Of a stretch of 64,000 nucleotides of DNA, positions 21,701 to 32,280 are shown piece after piece. The DNA is from Zygnema cylindricum. Lineage: Eukaryota > Streptophyta > Zygnematophyceae > Zygnematales > Zygnemataceae. The stretch spans positions 124,001-188,000 of the forward strand of contig JBBHKE010001521.1 of NCBI GenBank assembly GCA_037447655.1. Reading direction: 5' to 3'. A program made the position numbers and the translations under genes. The notes below the pieces were generated by a model. The model worked only from the letters and a program-made list of their open reading frames with translations. It made no database searches and had not been told where the DNA came from. Position 1 is the stretch's first letter. Each line of letters starts with the position of its first letter.

Positions 21701-23050
21701 AAAGGAAGGAATTGACTACGAGGAAACCTTTGCCCCGGTGGTCAGATTCCCTCCGTCCGCATACTTCTCAGTTTAGCAGCAGCGGAAGACATGGAAGTGC
21801 ATCAGATGGACATCAAGAAAGCCTTTTTGCATGGAGAATTGGAAGAGGAGATCTTCATGCGACAACCCGAATGATTTGTGGAGGAAGGAGAGGAGAGTAA
21901 GGTATGCAGGCTGATTAAAACTCTTTATGGTTTGAAACAGGCGCCTCGACGATGGAATAACAAGCTTGATGTGTTTCTTACCGGTCTGGGATATATTCGA
22001 ATCAGCTCAGATCACTCAATCTATATTTTCGAAGATGAGGAAGGTTTTTTATTTATTGCAATTTATGTTGATGATTTGCTTGTTTTAAGTAAATCAATAG
22101 AAAAAATTAATTAATTGAAAACCGATCTTAAACGGAGATTTGAAATGAAAGATATGGGAGAAGCAAAATATATTTTGGGAATTCAAGTAGAGAGAGACCG
22201 AAAAAGGAAAATTATAAGACTCACTCAAAAGGAAGCAATAGGGAACATGCTTGAAAAATTTCAATTGGATAAAGCTAATAGTTGTACAACTCCAATGGAG
22301 TTTAAGAAGGGAAGTGAGGAAGAAGGAGTCATAGTCTTAGACGAGGAATTATTTCCTGAAGAATAGAAGTTCATGCAGACTATTCTTTACAGGCAAGTAG
22401 TGGGAAATCTAATCTATTTTATGAATTGTACCCGGCCGGATTTAGCTGCAGCAGTAGGAGTGCTGAGTAGAAGTCTAAATGCTCCCACTAAGAAGGATTG
22501 GGAGGCAGCTAAGAGAGTCCTTAGATATTTGATAGGAACTAGGGATATATGGTTGCATTTGGGTGGGGAGAATACAGACATCACTACTTGGAGTGATGCC
22601 AGTTATGGTGATGCTCCGATGAGGAGATGCACTTCTGGATATGTATTATATGTGGGTGATGGGGCTTGCTGTTGGAGTAGCAAACAGCAAAGAGTTATTG
22701 CTCAATCCACCATGGAGGCTGAGTATATGGCCTCTTGCTCGGCTGTAAAATAATTGATGTGGGTCAAGTCTTTGATTGATGAGCTTGGTCACCTTAAGAG
22801 TGGTGTGCAGAAAAGTTTTTATGATAATCAGGCAGCAATTGCTATTTCTGCCAATCCTAAACATCATTTTAAAGCCAAACACATGGACATCAGACTCAGC
22901 TTTGTTAGAGAGAAAGTAGAAAACAAAATAATCAGTTTAGAGTACAGACCAGATAGTGAGATGGTAGCAGATATGATGACCAAACGTGTGCCTTCCCCTA
23001 AGCTAATTTTTTGCAGGGAGAAGTGTGGTCTGAAATTAAAGATTGACTAG
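18702..23050 (+). pseudogene. gag-pol of A4: complete domain set, several breaks
   Basis: Copia polyprotein starting in the LTR end (MEVSEFQVMGPP). It has gag with the helical copia domain (AAKHFILRHLTQGLACPHL), a zinc knuckle (CHFCKKPRHYMAEC near 19600-19640), a retropepsin with DSG (GWIVDSGASMHMC, near 19850-19882), HHCC, and an integrase core (RSDNGGEY; NGVAERLNRTL). RT has GCKWVFKLKLN and YVDD near 22066. RNase H has SDASYGDAPMRRCTSGYVLY, and the frame ends GLKLKID before the polypurine tract. Breaks include a frameshift near 18831, a stop at 19499, an A-run frameshift near 19663, a stop at 21399, a frameshift near 21765, and stops near 21872, 22112, 22364 and 22751. The 545-codon block 19764-21401 (protease-integrase) is open. 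The copy needs proteins from another element to move. Confidence 0.92.
18722..18736 (+). other. Primer-binding site, half-tRNA type (initiator tRNA-Met)
   Basis: GGTTATGGGCCCACC directly follows the LTR. It is complementary to the anticodon arm of plant initiator tRNA-Met, not to the tRNA 3' end (TGGTATCAGAGC, absent here). This matches the half-tRNA priming established for Drosophila copia and yeast Ty5. Confidence 0.85.
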
Positions 23051-23063
23051 AAAATAAGGGGAG
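23051..23063 (+). other. Polypurine tract of A4
   Basis: AAAATAAGGGGAG, directly before the 3' LTR, where plus-strand DNA synthesis is primed. It overlaps the left arm (CTAGAAAATA, 23047-23056) of an inverted repeat whose right arm TATTTTCTAG lies at 23088-23097 inside the LTR. Confidence 0.85.
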
Positions 23064-24112
23064 TATAGAAACTAATGGTTTTATTAGTATTTTCTAGGTA
23101 TGAAAAGAAATATAGAAGTCGAGGCAGTCTATCTCTAACTTCTCTCTCCAACTCTCAAACTTGTCGCAGTCACTGAGAAGTTGGAGAGGAAGTTAGAGCC
23201 ATGGCTACCTTGGCTATCCTGAGGTTTACGGGAATTTAATATTAGGGTTTATTTATTTAATTAAAAGTTATGCGCCGGCGGCAGGATTTGATCACTGTAC
23301 CTACCGGCCGGCAGATAGGAAATAGCCGGTAGCCTTAGCCGTTAGGTCTAGCAGTAGTGTTACGTATTATATAGTTTGATAATTAATTATCTGTATTCGT
23401 ACGATAATTCATTTAACTATAACACATTACGGGATACATAGATCCAGTAATATATAGAGTACGGATTACGGTATGGACTCAAAATCAATACCGCGCATTT
23501 GTTTCGTAAGTGAAACAAATATCGCGCATGTATTTATTACGGCTACGATTAAATCCGAATTTAATCAGACGGTCGGGATTAGCGCCGAGATCGCGGAGGA
23601 AGATTTCGGCGGTTTGCGGCCATCGCCACATCGGATGACGCGTGGCGAAATTCCGTTGGATCGAGGAATCTCCGGAGATTATGGTACCCAATCCGGATAT
23701 GACATGTGTCGACATTTAGGCCATGTCGTACACTGTCCGTACCTAAAGTACATCGGCAGCTGTACTTTTGCGTACGGAACTCAATTCTGATTGGTTCCGT
23801 ACATCAGTAGATAGAGTCTGTGAGAGAGATAGGACTTAGAAAAATTTAGAAGATAGGACCCTCTCTCCCAGAGAGCTTCTGTATAAAAGGTCAACTTTGA
23901 CCCTCCATAACTTACTGCTCAGGGGAGCAAATTCAGAGATTCTTTTTGCCATCGACTCAGGGGAGTCTTGCCTTCACTGGGGTGCAGGTAGTCAGAGTTT
24001 TTGTCTGCCAGGGTGGCAGTTATTTTTGTTGGAACACAATGGGGTCAGGATTATCCTAGAGGCTTCTTGGAAGCTGTCTACTCTGAGGACTTATGGAGGT
24101 CTCAGAGTTTCA
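23064..24112 (+). repeat. 3' LTR of A4
   Basis: 1049 bp, the same length as the 5' copy. The first dinucleotide is TA rather than TG; the end CA is intact. TATA box at 23882, stem-loop at 23136-23195. Target duplication CATTT follows. Confidence 0.95.
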
Positions 24113-24117
24113 CATTT

Positions 24118-24854
24118 CACATTGACCAAATACCCGTGGGTTTGCAAATATGGGGAAAACCTAGGACAACCTAAGACAAATGCATACAAATGCATTTAAC
24201 AACAAGACAAATACATGCACAAAGCATGACAAACAAACATAAAAATAACACTTATATATATTATTATAAACAAATGTTATCTCACATAAGCAAATGTATA
24301 ATCACATAATAAAATGTATCACTTAATGGCATGACCTAATGGTAACCATAAAAAACTACATCTTCGGTCCCTATTTTTCACGCTAACCATTGATTATTTC
24401 GCTAACAAAGCTCATAGCTATGTGTACACTTCTAAGTTGTCATCCTATAACGTAATTGTCACAAAGTCATATTTTAGTGTAATAATCTACTAATAAGAGT
24501 AATTTAATCGTAAGTATACACCCGAGAGTCAAACAATCATAAGCTCGCACTTGTCTACAAGTACGACACTTCACAAACACTAACTGTCCAAATCCTAAAC
24601 CACTTAAAAATAAATCACAAAATATAAAAACCTTTGTAAAACAACAGCCTACAGCGTCCGCCGTGAAATGTAACACTGTCCACTTGCCAAAATAACACTG
24701 TACTTTCCATATTCCTTTCTGTTTGTAAACCGCGTCCATTTTAATAAATGCGGCTTCTCACATATAAAGTTTACGTTATTTTGCCATAATTGCGCTTGTG
24801 GCAAATAAGGTAAACCTCTCCAAAAAAGATGCGCAGTTCTAGCAGCGTCCTTTT
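24118..24854. other. Unassigned AT-rich DNA
   Basis: No gene, RNA or known repeat recognised; ATG-CACAAA-type short words recur near 24170-24240. Confidence 0.4.
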
Positions 24855-25830
24855 TGGTGAAGTGTATGTATTTTCTAGGTCTGAAAAAAGGAAAAGTAAA
24901 TGAGAGTATTATTAGCAAAGGCAGCTTGCTTCTCGCTCAACTCTTTAAACCCCCACATTTGTCGTATTTAATGAAGGCTGGAGAGCAAGCTAGAAACCAT
25001 GTATACCCATGTTGCCCAGAGAGAGAGACAGGCTGTAGGTTTTGGTCGATTTATCAAACGGGTCTTGACGGACCCAGGAGTACCTGCGGTCCGTCAAGAT
25101 TGTGACAGCCGGTAGCTTTATCCTATAGTCTAGGATGAGTGCTAGAGTATACAGGGTACAATAATTATTTAAACATAAATGACACAATATGTTTCACTAA
25201 AATTGATTATGGACGGGCTGAACACAAAAATGGATTAAACCGTACGAATTCCAGACAGGACGCAATGAACAAAAGAACATTTTTTTTTACTGTTCGTATT
25301 AAATGGCGAAGTAAATCGACAGTAGTGGTGCGAGCCAGGTCTTCGGAATGGCAGCGTTGGCGTTTTCGGGCGCCGCCACTTTGGATGACACATGGCAAAA
25401 TCTTGGCGTGTTGCCGATCTAGCGAATGCATGATGACAAATCCGAATATGACGGATGTCATTATTATGGCAATATCGTACAATGTCCGTACAATAAGTGC
25501 TTCGCCACCTGTACTTTCTTATACAGTATAGTCTTGTGATTGGTCTGTACCTCAAAACTAGGGGGTTTAGAGAGGGGTACTCTTTCCCAAAAAGCATTTT
25601 ATAAATCAGCAAACTTTGCCATTTAATATCAACTCATTCAATAGACCATTTTTCAATGATTATTTTTGCTGCGGACTCAAGGGAGTCCATGCTGCAAAGG
25701 AATGAAGTTGGTCAAGTTTTTAGCATGCCAAGGTGGCTGCATTTCTAAAAGAAATTCAAAGTGGTGGAATGTTTACAAATACTCATATTTTAACTTTGCA
25801 TTGTGTTGGGGAATTGAGCACACAGAAAGT
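24855..25830 (+). repeat. Family C-like LTR, 3' truncated
   Basis: Starts TGGTGAAGTGTATG and continues TATTTTCTAGG like other family C LTRs. It shows the stem-loop (24923-24991), a tRNA-like remnant with a deleted loop (near 25060-25115), GATGACACATGGC, the GTAC cluster (near 25475-25545) and the leader hairpin GGACTC(AAGG)GAGTCC (near 25675). Homology ends at CACAGAAAGT, about 190 bases before the expected LTR end, where a minisatellite begins. No coding is attached. Confidence 0.75.
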
Positions 25831-25832
25831 CC

Positions 25833-26272
25833 AGTGTCGGCATCGACTCGGGGCCGACACTTGCTAGGTGGAAAATTTCACCTTACCCACTCCTAAATAC
25901 TCCCTCCTCAATTGACCTCTACTTAGCCACTTCAATGCCCCTATGGCGCCGAGCCAGCGTCGAAATCGACTCGGTGCTGACACTTTCAAAGGGCCAAATT
26001 TCGACTTTTCCCACTCCTAAATAATCCTCCTCACTCCATCTCCACTTGGCTACCTCGGTGTTCTATGGCGCCAAGCTGGCGCTGGCACAGTCTCGGCACC
26101 GATACTTGCCAGAAGTAAAATTCCCCCCTCCCCCACTCCTAAAACTATCTAATCCACTTCAACTCTACTTAGTCAATTCAATACCCCTATGGCACCGAGC
26201 CAGCGCCGGCATCCACTCGACGTCGACACTTACCAGGAGCCAACTTTCACCCTTCCCCACTCCTACCCTTTT
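25833..26272 (+). repeat. Minisatellite, four ~123-bp degenerate units
   Basis: A phrase like GGCATCGACTCGG-GCCGACACTT recurs at about 25842, 25965, 26087 and 26211 (spacing 122-124), each followed by CCCACTCCTAAA and then CCTATGGCGCCGAGCCAGCG. Units differ by many substitutions. It begins exactly where the family C LTR is truncated and ends just before an AT-rich run and a pyrimidine tract. Confidence 0.8.
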
Positions 26273-26340
26273 TTTATAATAAATATTATTATTATTATTT
26301 TATTTTATTTGTTTTTTTGTTTTTTTTGTTATTTAATTTT

Positions 26341-26805
26341 TCCTCCCCCAATATCTTTCTCCTTCTCTCTCTTCCTCTATCTCGATATGTCAATCTTCCC
26401 CTCAATCTCCCTCCCTCTCCCCCAATACCCCCCCTCCCTCTTCTTCTCATTCTCCCTCCCTCATAACCTTTGTGATTCTTTCCCCTCCCACTCCTCTTTC
26501 CTCTCTTTCCCCCTCCCACTCTCTCTTTTTTGCTCTTCTATTGCATGTCATGTCTTTCCTCCTTCCACCTTCTCCCTCCCTCATTTCCTTTGTAATTCCT
26601 TCCCCTCCCTCTCCCCCTTCCTCTTCCTCTCTCTCTTCCTCCTTCTCTCCCTCTTCTTTCTTCTCTCCCTCATCCCCAACCTCTCCCTTCTTTTCTCCCT
26701 CCCTCACTCCCATTGTCCCTCTCTCCACTCCCTATCCCTTTTCTTCTCCCCCCATCTCCTTCTCCCTCTCTCCCTCTTTCGCTCTTTTCAATTCTCCCCA
26801 TACCC
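26341..26805 (+). repeat. Pyrimidine-rich low-complexity tract
   Basis: CCCTC/TCTCC units, the complement in character of the purine tracts elsewhere. Open frames are compositional. Confidence 0.88.
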
Positions 26806-29800
26806 ACATACCCTAAGACTTATTGTTTTCGCCATTGGCCAAATTTCCGCAAGCTCCTAGCGTATAGCTTAGACCGATTGGTCATCTTCTGTAGGTTGTC
26901 TCTCCCTATTTGGTTGAGTAACCCGAACATCTCTTCGTTGTGGCAACATAATTCGTCGAAGAACCCTAATTATGTTTTTGAGGCATAAACGTGTCTTATT
27001 CACCAAAAAATATCGAATTTGCTTAAAATTATTTTCTTGGCATATCGGAGTCGTTGCACGTTCAATGTGTCTTTGCACATTTTTAGAATCTTATAGAGTC
27101 GCGGGCCACAAATGTGATGTTTCGGAGATACGCGGACACTTGAAGCTTAAAGCCATCGGCTTCAAGGATAACCTAGTTGAGGCGCTTATCTCTACTGTTG
27201 AACTGTGTAAATGCACCAAAAGTTGTACCATTGTCTAAAGTTGACATGTACATCCAGGTAGGGTGAGCCTATATATCAACAGATATGTTGAGGGCATCCG
27301 ATCATTCATTGTCTATAATCCTTTTTCGAGTCTCGTACCTTCATTTTGTGGGCCAATCCTTAATAGGTATGAACTGGGAGGGATTAGGAAAAAGACCCTC
27401 CATGGCCGATTCTTAACCTAAAGGTGGAAAAGAACAAAACCGAGTCCTCTCGCCTAAGTTGTATTAGCAAGAGAACCTTTTCTTTTAACAACGTTAAAGC
27501 TAAACATAACTCTTGGGAGGATTTTGAACAAGCAACCACTATTAAGTCGTATGCACTAGTGAACTCCTCCTCATTTTGTTGTTCTTCACTCTCTAGTGCT
27601 TGCTTGTCCTGCGTAGTGTCATCCCGCTCTAACTTGTCAACTTTGATGTCACCTTTCATGGTTTTGTTTTGATAAACTAGGCTCCTCAAAAGGGTTCAGC
27701 CCCATCGACGATGGATTCGTTGATCGAAGGTGAAGATGGATTGTAGTCATCTGAGTTATTGTTTTTCCCTTGTTCCCCTTCTACAATTTTCCCAACTTGA
27801 AGCGTTGAAGAAGCTTGATTTTTTTTTCCCTTTCTCTTTGAACGTGATTGACACAAATGCGCACAACTTGTTCCCCTTTTTTGTGGAAAATTAAGCCAGG
27901 GCGTAATTTTTGAGTGTTTACACGAGTGTTTTGATTGTCGGCTGTATCCATGGCGGCGACTTCAATTCGCCTAGAACGAAAGAGGAAGAGAGAGAAAAAT
28001 GAATAATGTTCTAAGGTACATTTTATACCTTTCGAAGTGCACATGGGTGTACGATGGGTTAAGTATATGCACCCAACATATAAAATTTAACGTAATTTTT
28101 GTACTATATTTAACGTAGCGTTGCTTACAAAACTTTGACGTTGTTTGCGTCGCAACTTCACAAATATCAAAATTAATATCGCGATTCATTTTTGGCGTTT
28201 CCACTTTCATATTTGTCAACCGATGCGATCCTAACCAACGAGATCCTAAATCCGTATGAAGATCTTTATCGGTTAGTGCGCACTTATAATTCAAATTTAA
28301 ATTTGTTGTTTATGCCCTTCTTTATATATTGGCTGTATTCGTGTACTTGGCGCAGCGCGGCGTCGGAGCCGCTTAAACGTCTCCTGCCCTAAGCATGTTT
28401 GACGCAAAAGCGGTCGTCTCCACTTTTCCCACCTTTATCACTCGTCGTAAAACCCTAATTCTTTGTTTTTTAACTAGTTTAAGTTAAGTCTAACTTCTAT
28501 TCCCTATTTTATATCTACTTCACAAGTTTGTTATCCTACCATGTTTTTCCACCTTCTTTACCTTTAATTAACCAAACATACCTATTTCACACCCTCGAGA
28601 GCGTCTTTCACCCATGGAAAAGTTTGTTGAACAAGGCATTTAAGGACTTCAACATGATCTAAATGAAGAAAGTACGTATTTTCACTGTCTTCGAATCCAA
28701 CTTGTAACACTTCAAAAGGGGTAGAGGTAAGGTAGGATAGATATAGGTGGTAGTTGACCCATCGACTGAGTCGTGCAATATGCGCTTCAGGAGCAATAAA
28801 AACCTTCAACTTTTATTACTTTTATAAAAGATTATGAACACAAAAATATTGAAACTTATTATCTTGAGAATTTATATTCGAATGCGAGTCGAACAGGGAT
28901 GTTCTCACCCTTTGTTTTTTGCTGCCCTTACAACTGCCCGTCGCATTGCGTGTGTCATTGAGTTAGAGGCAATGTTTAGACAGAAGAACATCACCAAGTT
29001 CAACCGTAAGTGGCTATGGTACTCCAAGGATTTTTATTGTCCGAAGCCTTTGGGAATAAAAGTAGATCGTACTTGTTCATGTATCACAAATGTATATATC
29101 ATAAATAAAGAAATTGTCAGTGAAATCAAAATTACAACTACATATTCAAGTTTTAATAACAGTTGAGTTTCTGAATATAAGCATTCTTGCGTATTAAGAC
29201 TCTCTCGATGAAAACTCGAGGCACCCCAAACTTGCACCTCCTTTCATATGGAAGAGGTATAACAACCACAAGTCGATTCCGTCGACAGGACAAACGTCAC
29301 ATTCTCTGTTTCGGATAACACCAAAGGGCTCTTTTTGTCCATTTTGCAATACGGATAATAATGCACGATTAATCCACGTAAACTTGAAAATGTGATATGT
29401 GAAAGCTATTTAATACATCAAAAAAATACCCTAAGTTACCTTATAAGTTTTGACATTCATGTCCAAAAATCAGACCATGCGACAAGGTGTTGGCCCCACG
29501 GTCTCCACTTTCATCTCAATCAAATCACATAAGTTTACAGCCCAGAGTTTCCCCTACTGGCTGCAAAGTGAGTTAAAAGCGCCATATTCCTAGCTAACAT
29601 GTTCTTGTCAACCTTATCTATCGTCGTACATGATTATAGCCATTTCCTTCTAATTTCCTTAAGCTGCACCATCAGTAACAGCTCTAGATTGACGGTCAAT
29701 GTATTTGCGTTTAAACCTAACCCCAGGTTGTCCAGTCATCCCTTTCATAATAACTTCGGTTATAAGTCATTTTGCAATATCTTCTACTACAATCATATCC

Positions 29801-30711
29801 AAAATTCTAAACTACATTTTTTGAAAAAACCTAAGCGCTTTCATCGTTGCTTGTAAGAAACCCTGTTTCTGTAAGAAAACAGACAACAAACAAAATCCAA
29901 ACATGTATGACGCAATTTTATAATTTCTAACTGCATAAAAATGAAACCTTTATTGTTTTCCTCCCTTTCTCCACCTCATTACAGAAATTTTCACATCACT
30001 CCTCTTCTTTTTCAACATGTTTCACAACTCAATGTTTGGTTGTTGTAAAAAACAAATCGAGTTCTAACATACCTATTTGGCATGGGCCGCATAAAAATCA
30101 TCAACTGACACTTGTTCAATTTATACGGTGTCGCACCAAGGTTCTTTTAAGTTCATCCCATGGTCTCCCAAACTATCTCCTCTCATTTTCCGAAGTTAGT
30201 TAGGAAAGGCCTCATTTTTTTGTGTAATGTATCATCTTGTTGGGCCAACCATTTCAATAAATTAAATCACATAAACGAAAAAAATTTCGAATGATTTCAA
30301 AACAAATTCAAATCAAATGAATTACAAAACATTCATGCAATATAAGATTTTTTTAATTTGCTAAATATCAAACAAAAACGTTAACAACAGTTTTCTCATT
30401 ACCCTCCATTGTCGTATGCATCGCTTGTATCTATTTTTGATTAGCAACAACCTCTCGTTTGGATTCCTCTGTGTTTAGAACAAAAGAGTCTCAATCCACC
30501 CTACTATTACGAGTGGGCCTACTTAGTCCATCATCATCCTCATCTTCCGTTTCCAGACCGTCATATAAAGTATGAACCTCCGATTGGTCTTTTCTTCTTA
30601 AAGTCATTGAAATAGTGCATTAGTTCCTTGGCCGTTTAGATTGAGAAGGCGTTTTAATCCTACCCCATTTTTTTGGGCCCTACTTGCAAGGTTTGCCATT
30701 GAAAAATTAAT
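26806..30711. other. About 3.9 kb of unassigned DNA
   Basis: No LTR, RT, transposase, RNA gene or host gene recognised. Minus-strand open frames occur at 27384-27689, 27781-28044 (a lysine/arginine-rich stretch QREREKKIKLLQ) and 28582-28809 (RLSRWVNYHLYLSYLTS...), and a plus-strand one at 28834-29166. None has an identifiable domain, and they are broken between frames. They could be remains of an old element. This is the least repeat-like stretch in the window. Confidence 0.35.
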
Positions 30712-30901
30712 CGAGAGGGAGAGGGAGAGGAAGAGGAAGAGAGAGGGGGAGAGGGTGAGGGAGGAGGGGAAAGGGGAGGGGGAGCGAGAGAGGGGGTGGG
30801 AGAGGGAGAGAGAGAGGGAAGGGGAGCGAGAGTGGGAGAGAGATAGAGATAAAGAGAGAGAGAGAGAAAAAGAGAATGAGATAGAGAGAGAGAGAGAAAA
30901 A
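30712..30901 (+). repeat. Short purine-rich tract
   Basis: GAGAGGGAGAGG units for about 190 bases, same class as the longer tracts. Confidence 0.85.
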
Positions 30902-31289
30902 GCCACAAAAAAACGGGGAAACAAAATGTGCCAAGCCGCACTACACACTACACAGAAGGAAACACCACTAAGTTTAAAATCGCCAAACAACACTGAACAC
31001 CACCAAGGCAAAAAGCGCAAAGATAAGGACCACAAAATAAAACAAGGCGGTTAAGGGCAAAAAAAGAAAAAAAGGGTTGGTATAATAAAAGAGGTTGCAC
31101 GTGTGAAGAAAATAGCATAATGAATGAACTGTTTTTAAGTTGATATATAACATTGATATACGACAAATCAAAGGACTTAATTAAAAAACGTTTATGTTTC
31201 GTTAGAGCTTTTTGAAGTACGCTCAGAAATTAAATTAGGGGTCCTCAAAATACGAAAAGAAGTACGGGCCAGGTAAAATGTTACGTGTT
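30902..31289. other. Unassigned DNA left of family B element
   Basis: Nothing recognised. Its last 5 bases (GTGTT, 31285-31289) are the probable left target duplication of the family B element; the right copy is ATGTT. Confidence 0.4.
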
Positions 31290-32280
31290 TGGAATTCTGT
31301 GTCCCCCATTTGAAACAAAATTGAGGAAGCCTCTAGTTTTTTTTCAACTAACTCACTTTAAATTAGAGCAACTGCCACCGAAGCAAGCAAATAGATAATC
31401 TGACTGCACCCTTGTGCACTCTGGACTTCCCTGAGTCCACAGCAAGAAGAATCACTGAAAACGCCCAACAAGGCGATTAGTTATGGAGTGGCCAAGATGC
31501 CAATACTTATACAAGCTTATTGGGAAAGAGGCTACATCCTCCTCAATCCACCAAGACCTAAACCCTCTCACAACTCCTATCTACTGAGGTACGGAACCAA
31601 TCAAAAGACTGTACAGTATAGAAAGGTACTACGGCTGATGTACTTCTGTACGGCCTGTGTACTACAAGGCCATGGAGTGGATGCCTGTCTCTTTCGCACT
31701 CGTCCTCATATTCTCCGGGATTTCCTCTTCTCAATAATATCGTGACACGTGTCGCCAGGTCATGTCACGACCGAAAACCGTTAAGGCGGCCATTATGAGA
31801 TCTCGGCGATGGTGCGGGCCGTTGGATCAAAACTGGCTTTAAACGACAGCTGTTCAAAAACAAATGTATGATACATTTGTTTCATGCGCACTAAAAACCA
31901 CTCTAACTATTTTCTATGTATTCTATTCCGTCAATCGGATTAGTCGCCTATCTATTGTTTAAATAGCTGTTAAACCCTATGTTTCCTAACGGACTACTAC
32001 GACAGACTGATAAGGGTTGACGGCCACGCCTTGCCCTACCGGTCGGACGTTCGAGTCTTGTCGAACTCAACCTTTTTGATTGAGAGTGACTTAGGTCACT
32101 CTTAAGCCCTACCTATGGAGCTAAGGCTGCCATGGCTCCACCGCCCTCTCTCTCCTTTAGTGACTACAACAAGTATGGGGGCTAGAGAGAGAAGGTCGAG
32201 GCAGGCTGCTTGTGCTTTCTTTTTCCTTTTTATTTTAATTTAGACCTAGAAGATATCTCCCCTAAATCTAGTGATTTCAC
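31290..32280 (-). repeat. 3' LTR of family B element
   Basis: About 991 bp, matching 43169-44162. The interior side ends in GTGATTTCAC next to the polypurine tract (CTCCCCTTATT on the plus strand). It contains the stem-loop (about 32141-32195), a tRNA-like segment with the B-box-like GTTCGAGTC (near 32049), and GGACT(CAGGGA)AGTCC (near 31424-31439). Confidence 0.9.

Larger units (their letters stand above)
17673..24112 (+). mobile_element. Complete Ty1/copia element A4 (family A), TSD CATTT
   Basis: A 6440-bp element with two LTRs of equal length (1049 bp), a primer-binding site, gag-pol coding, and a polypurine tract directly before the 3' LTR. It is flanked by perfect 5-bp direct repeats, CATTT at 17668-17672 and 24113-24117. 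The LTRs differ only by scattered substitutions, so insertion was fairly recent, but the coding region already has several stops and frameshifts. Confidence 0.96.

Noticed and set aside
25833-26272. CRISPR-like array
   Set aside because: Units are about 123 bp, degenerate, without constant repeats and unique spacers, and the DNA is plant nuclear.
28582-28809. Possible small gene on the minus strand
   Set aside because: An open frame of 75 codons with no recognisable domain, splice context or repeat copy; reported only as part of unassigned DNA.
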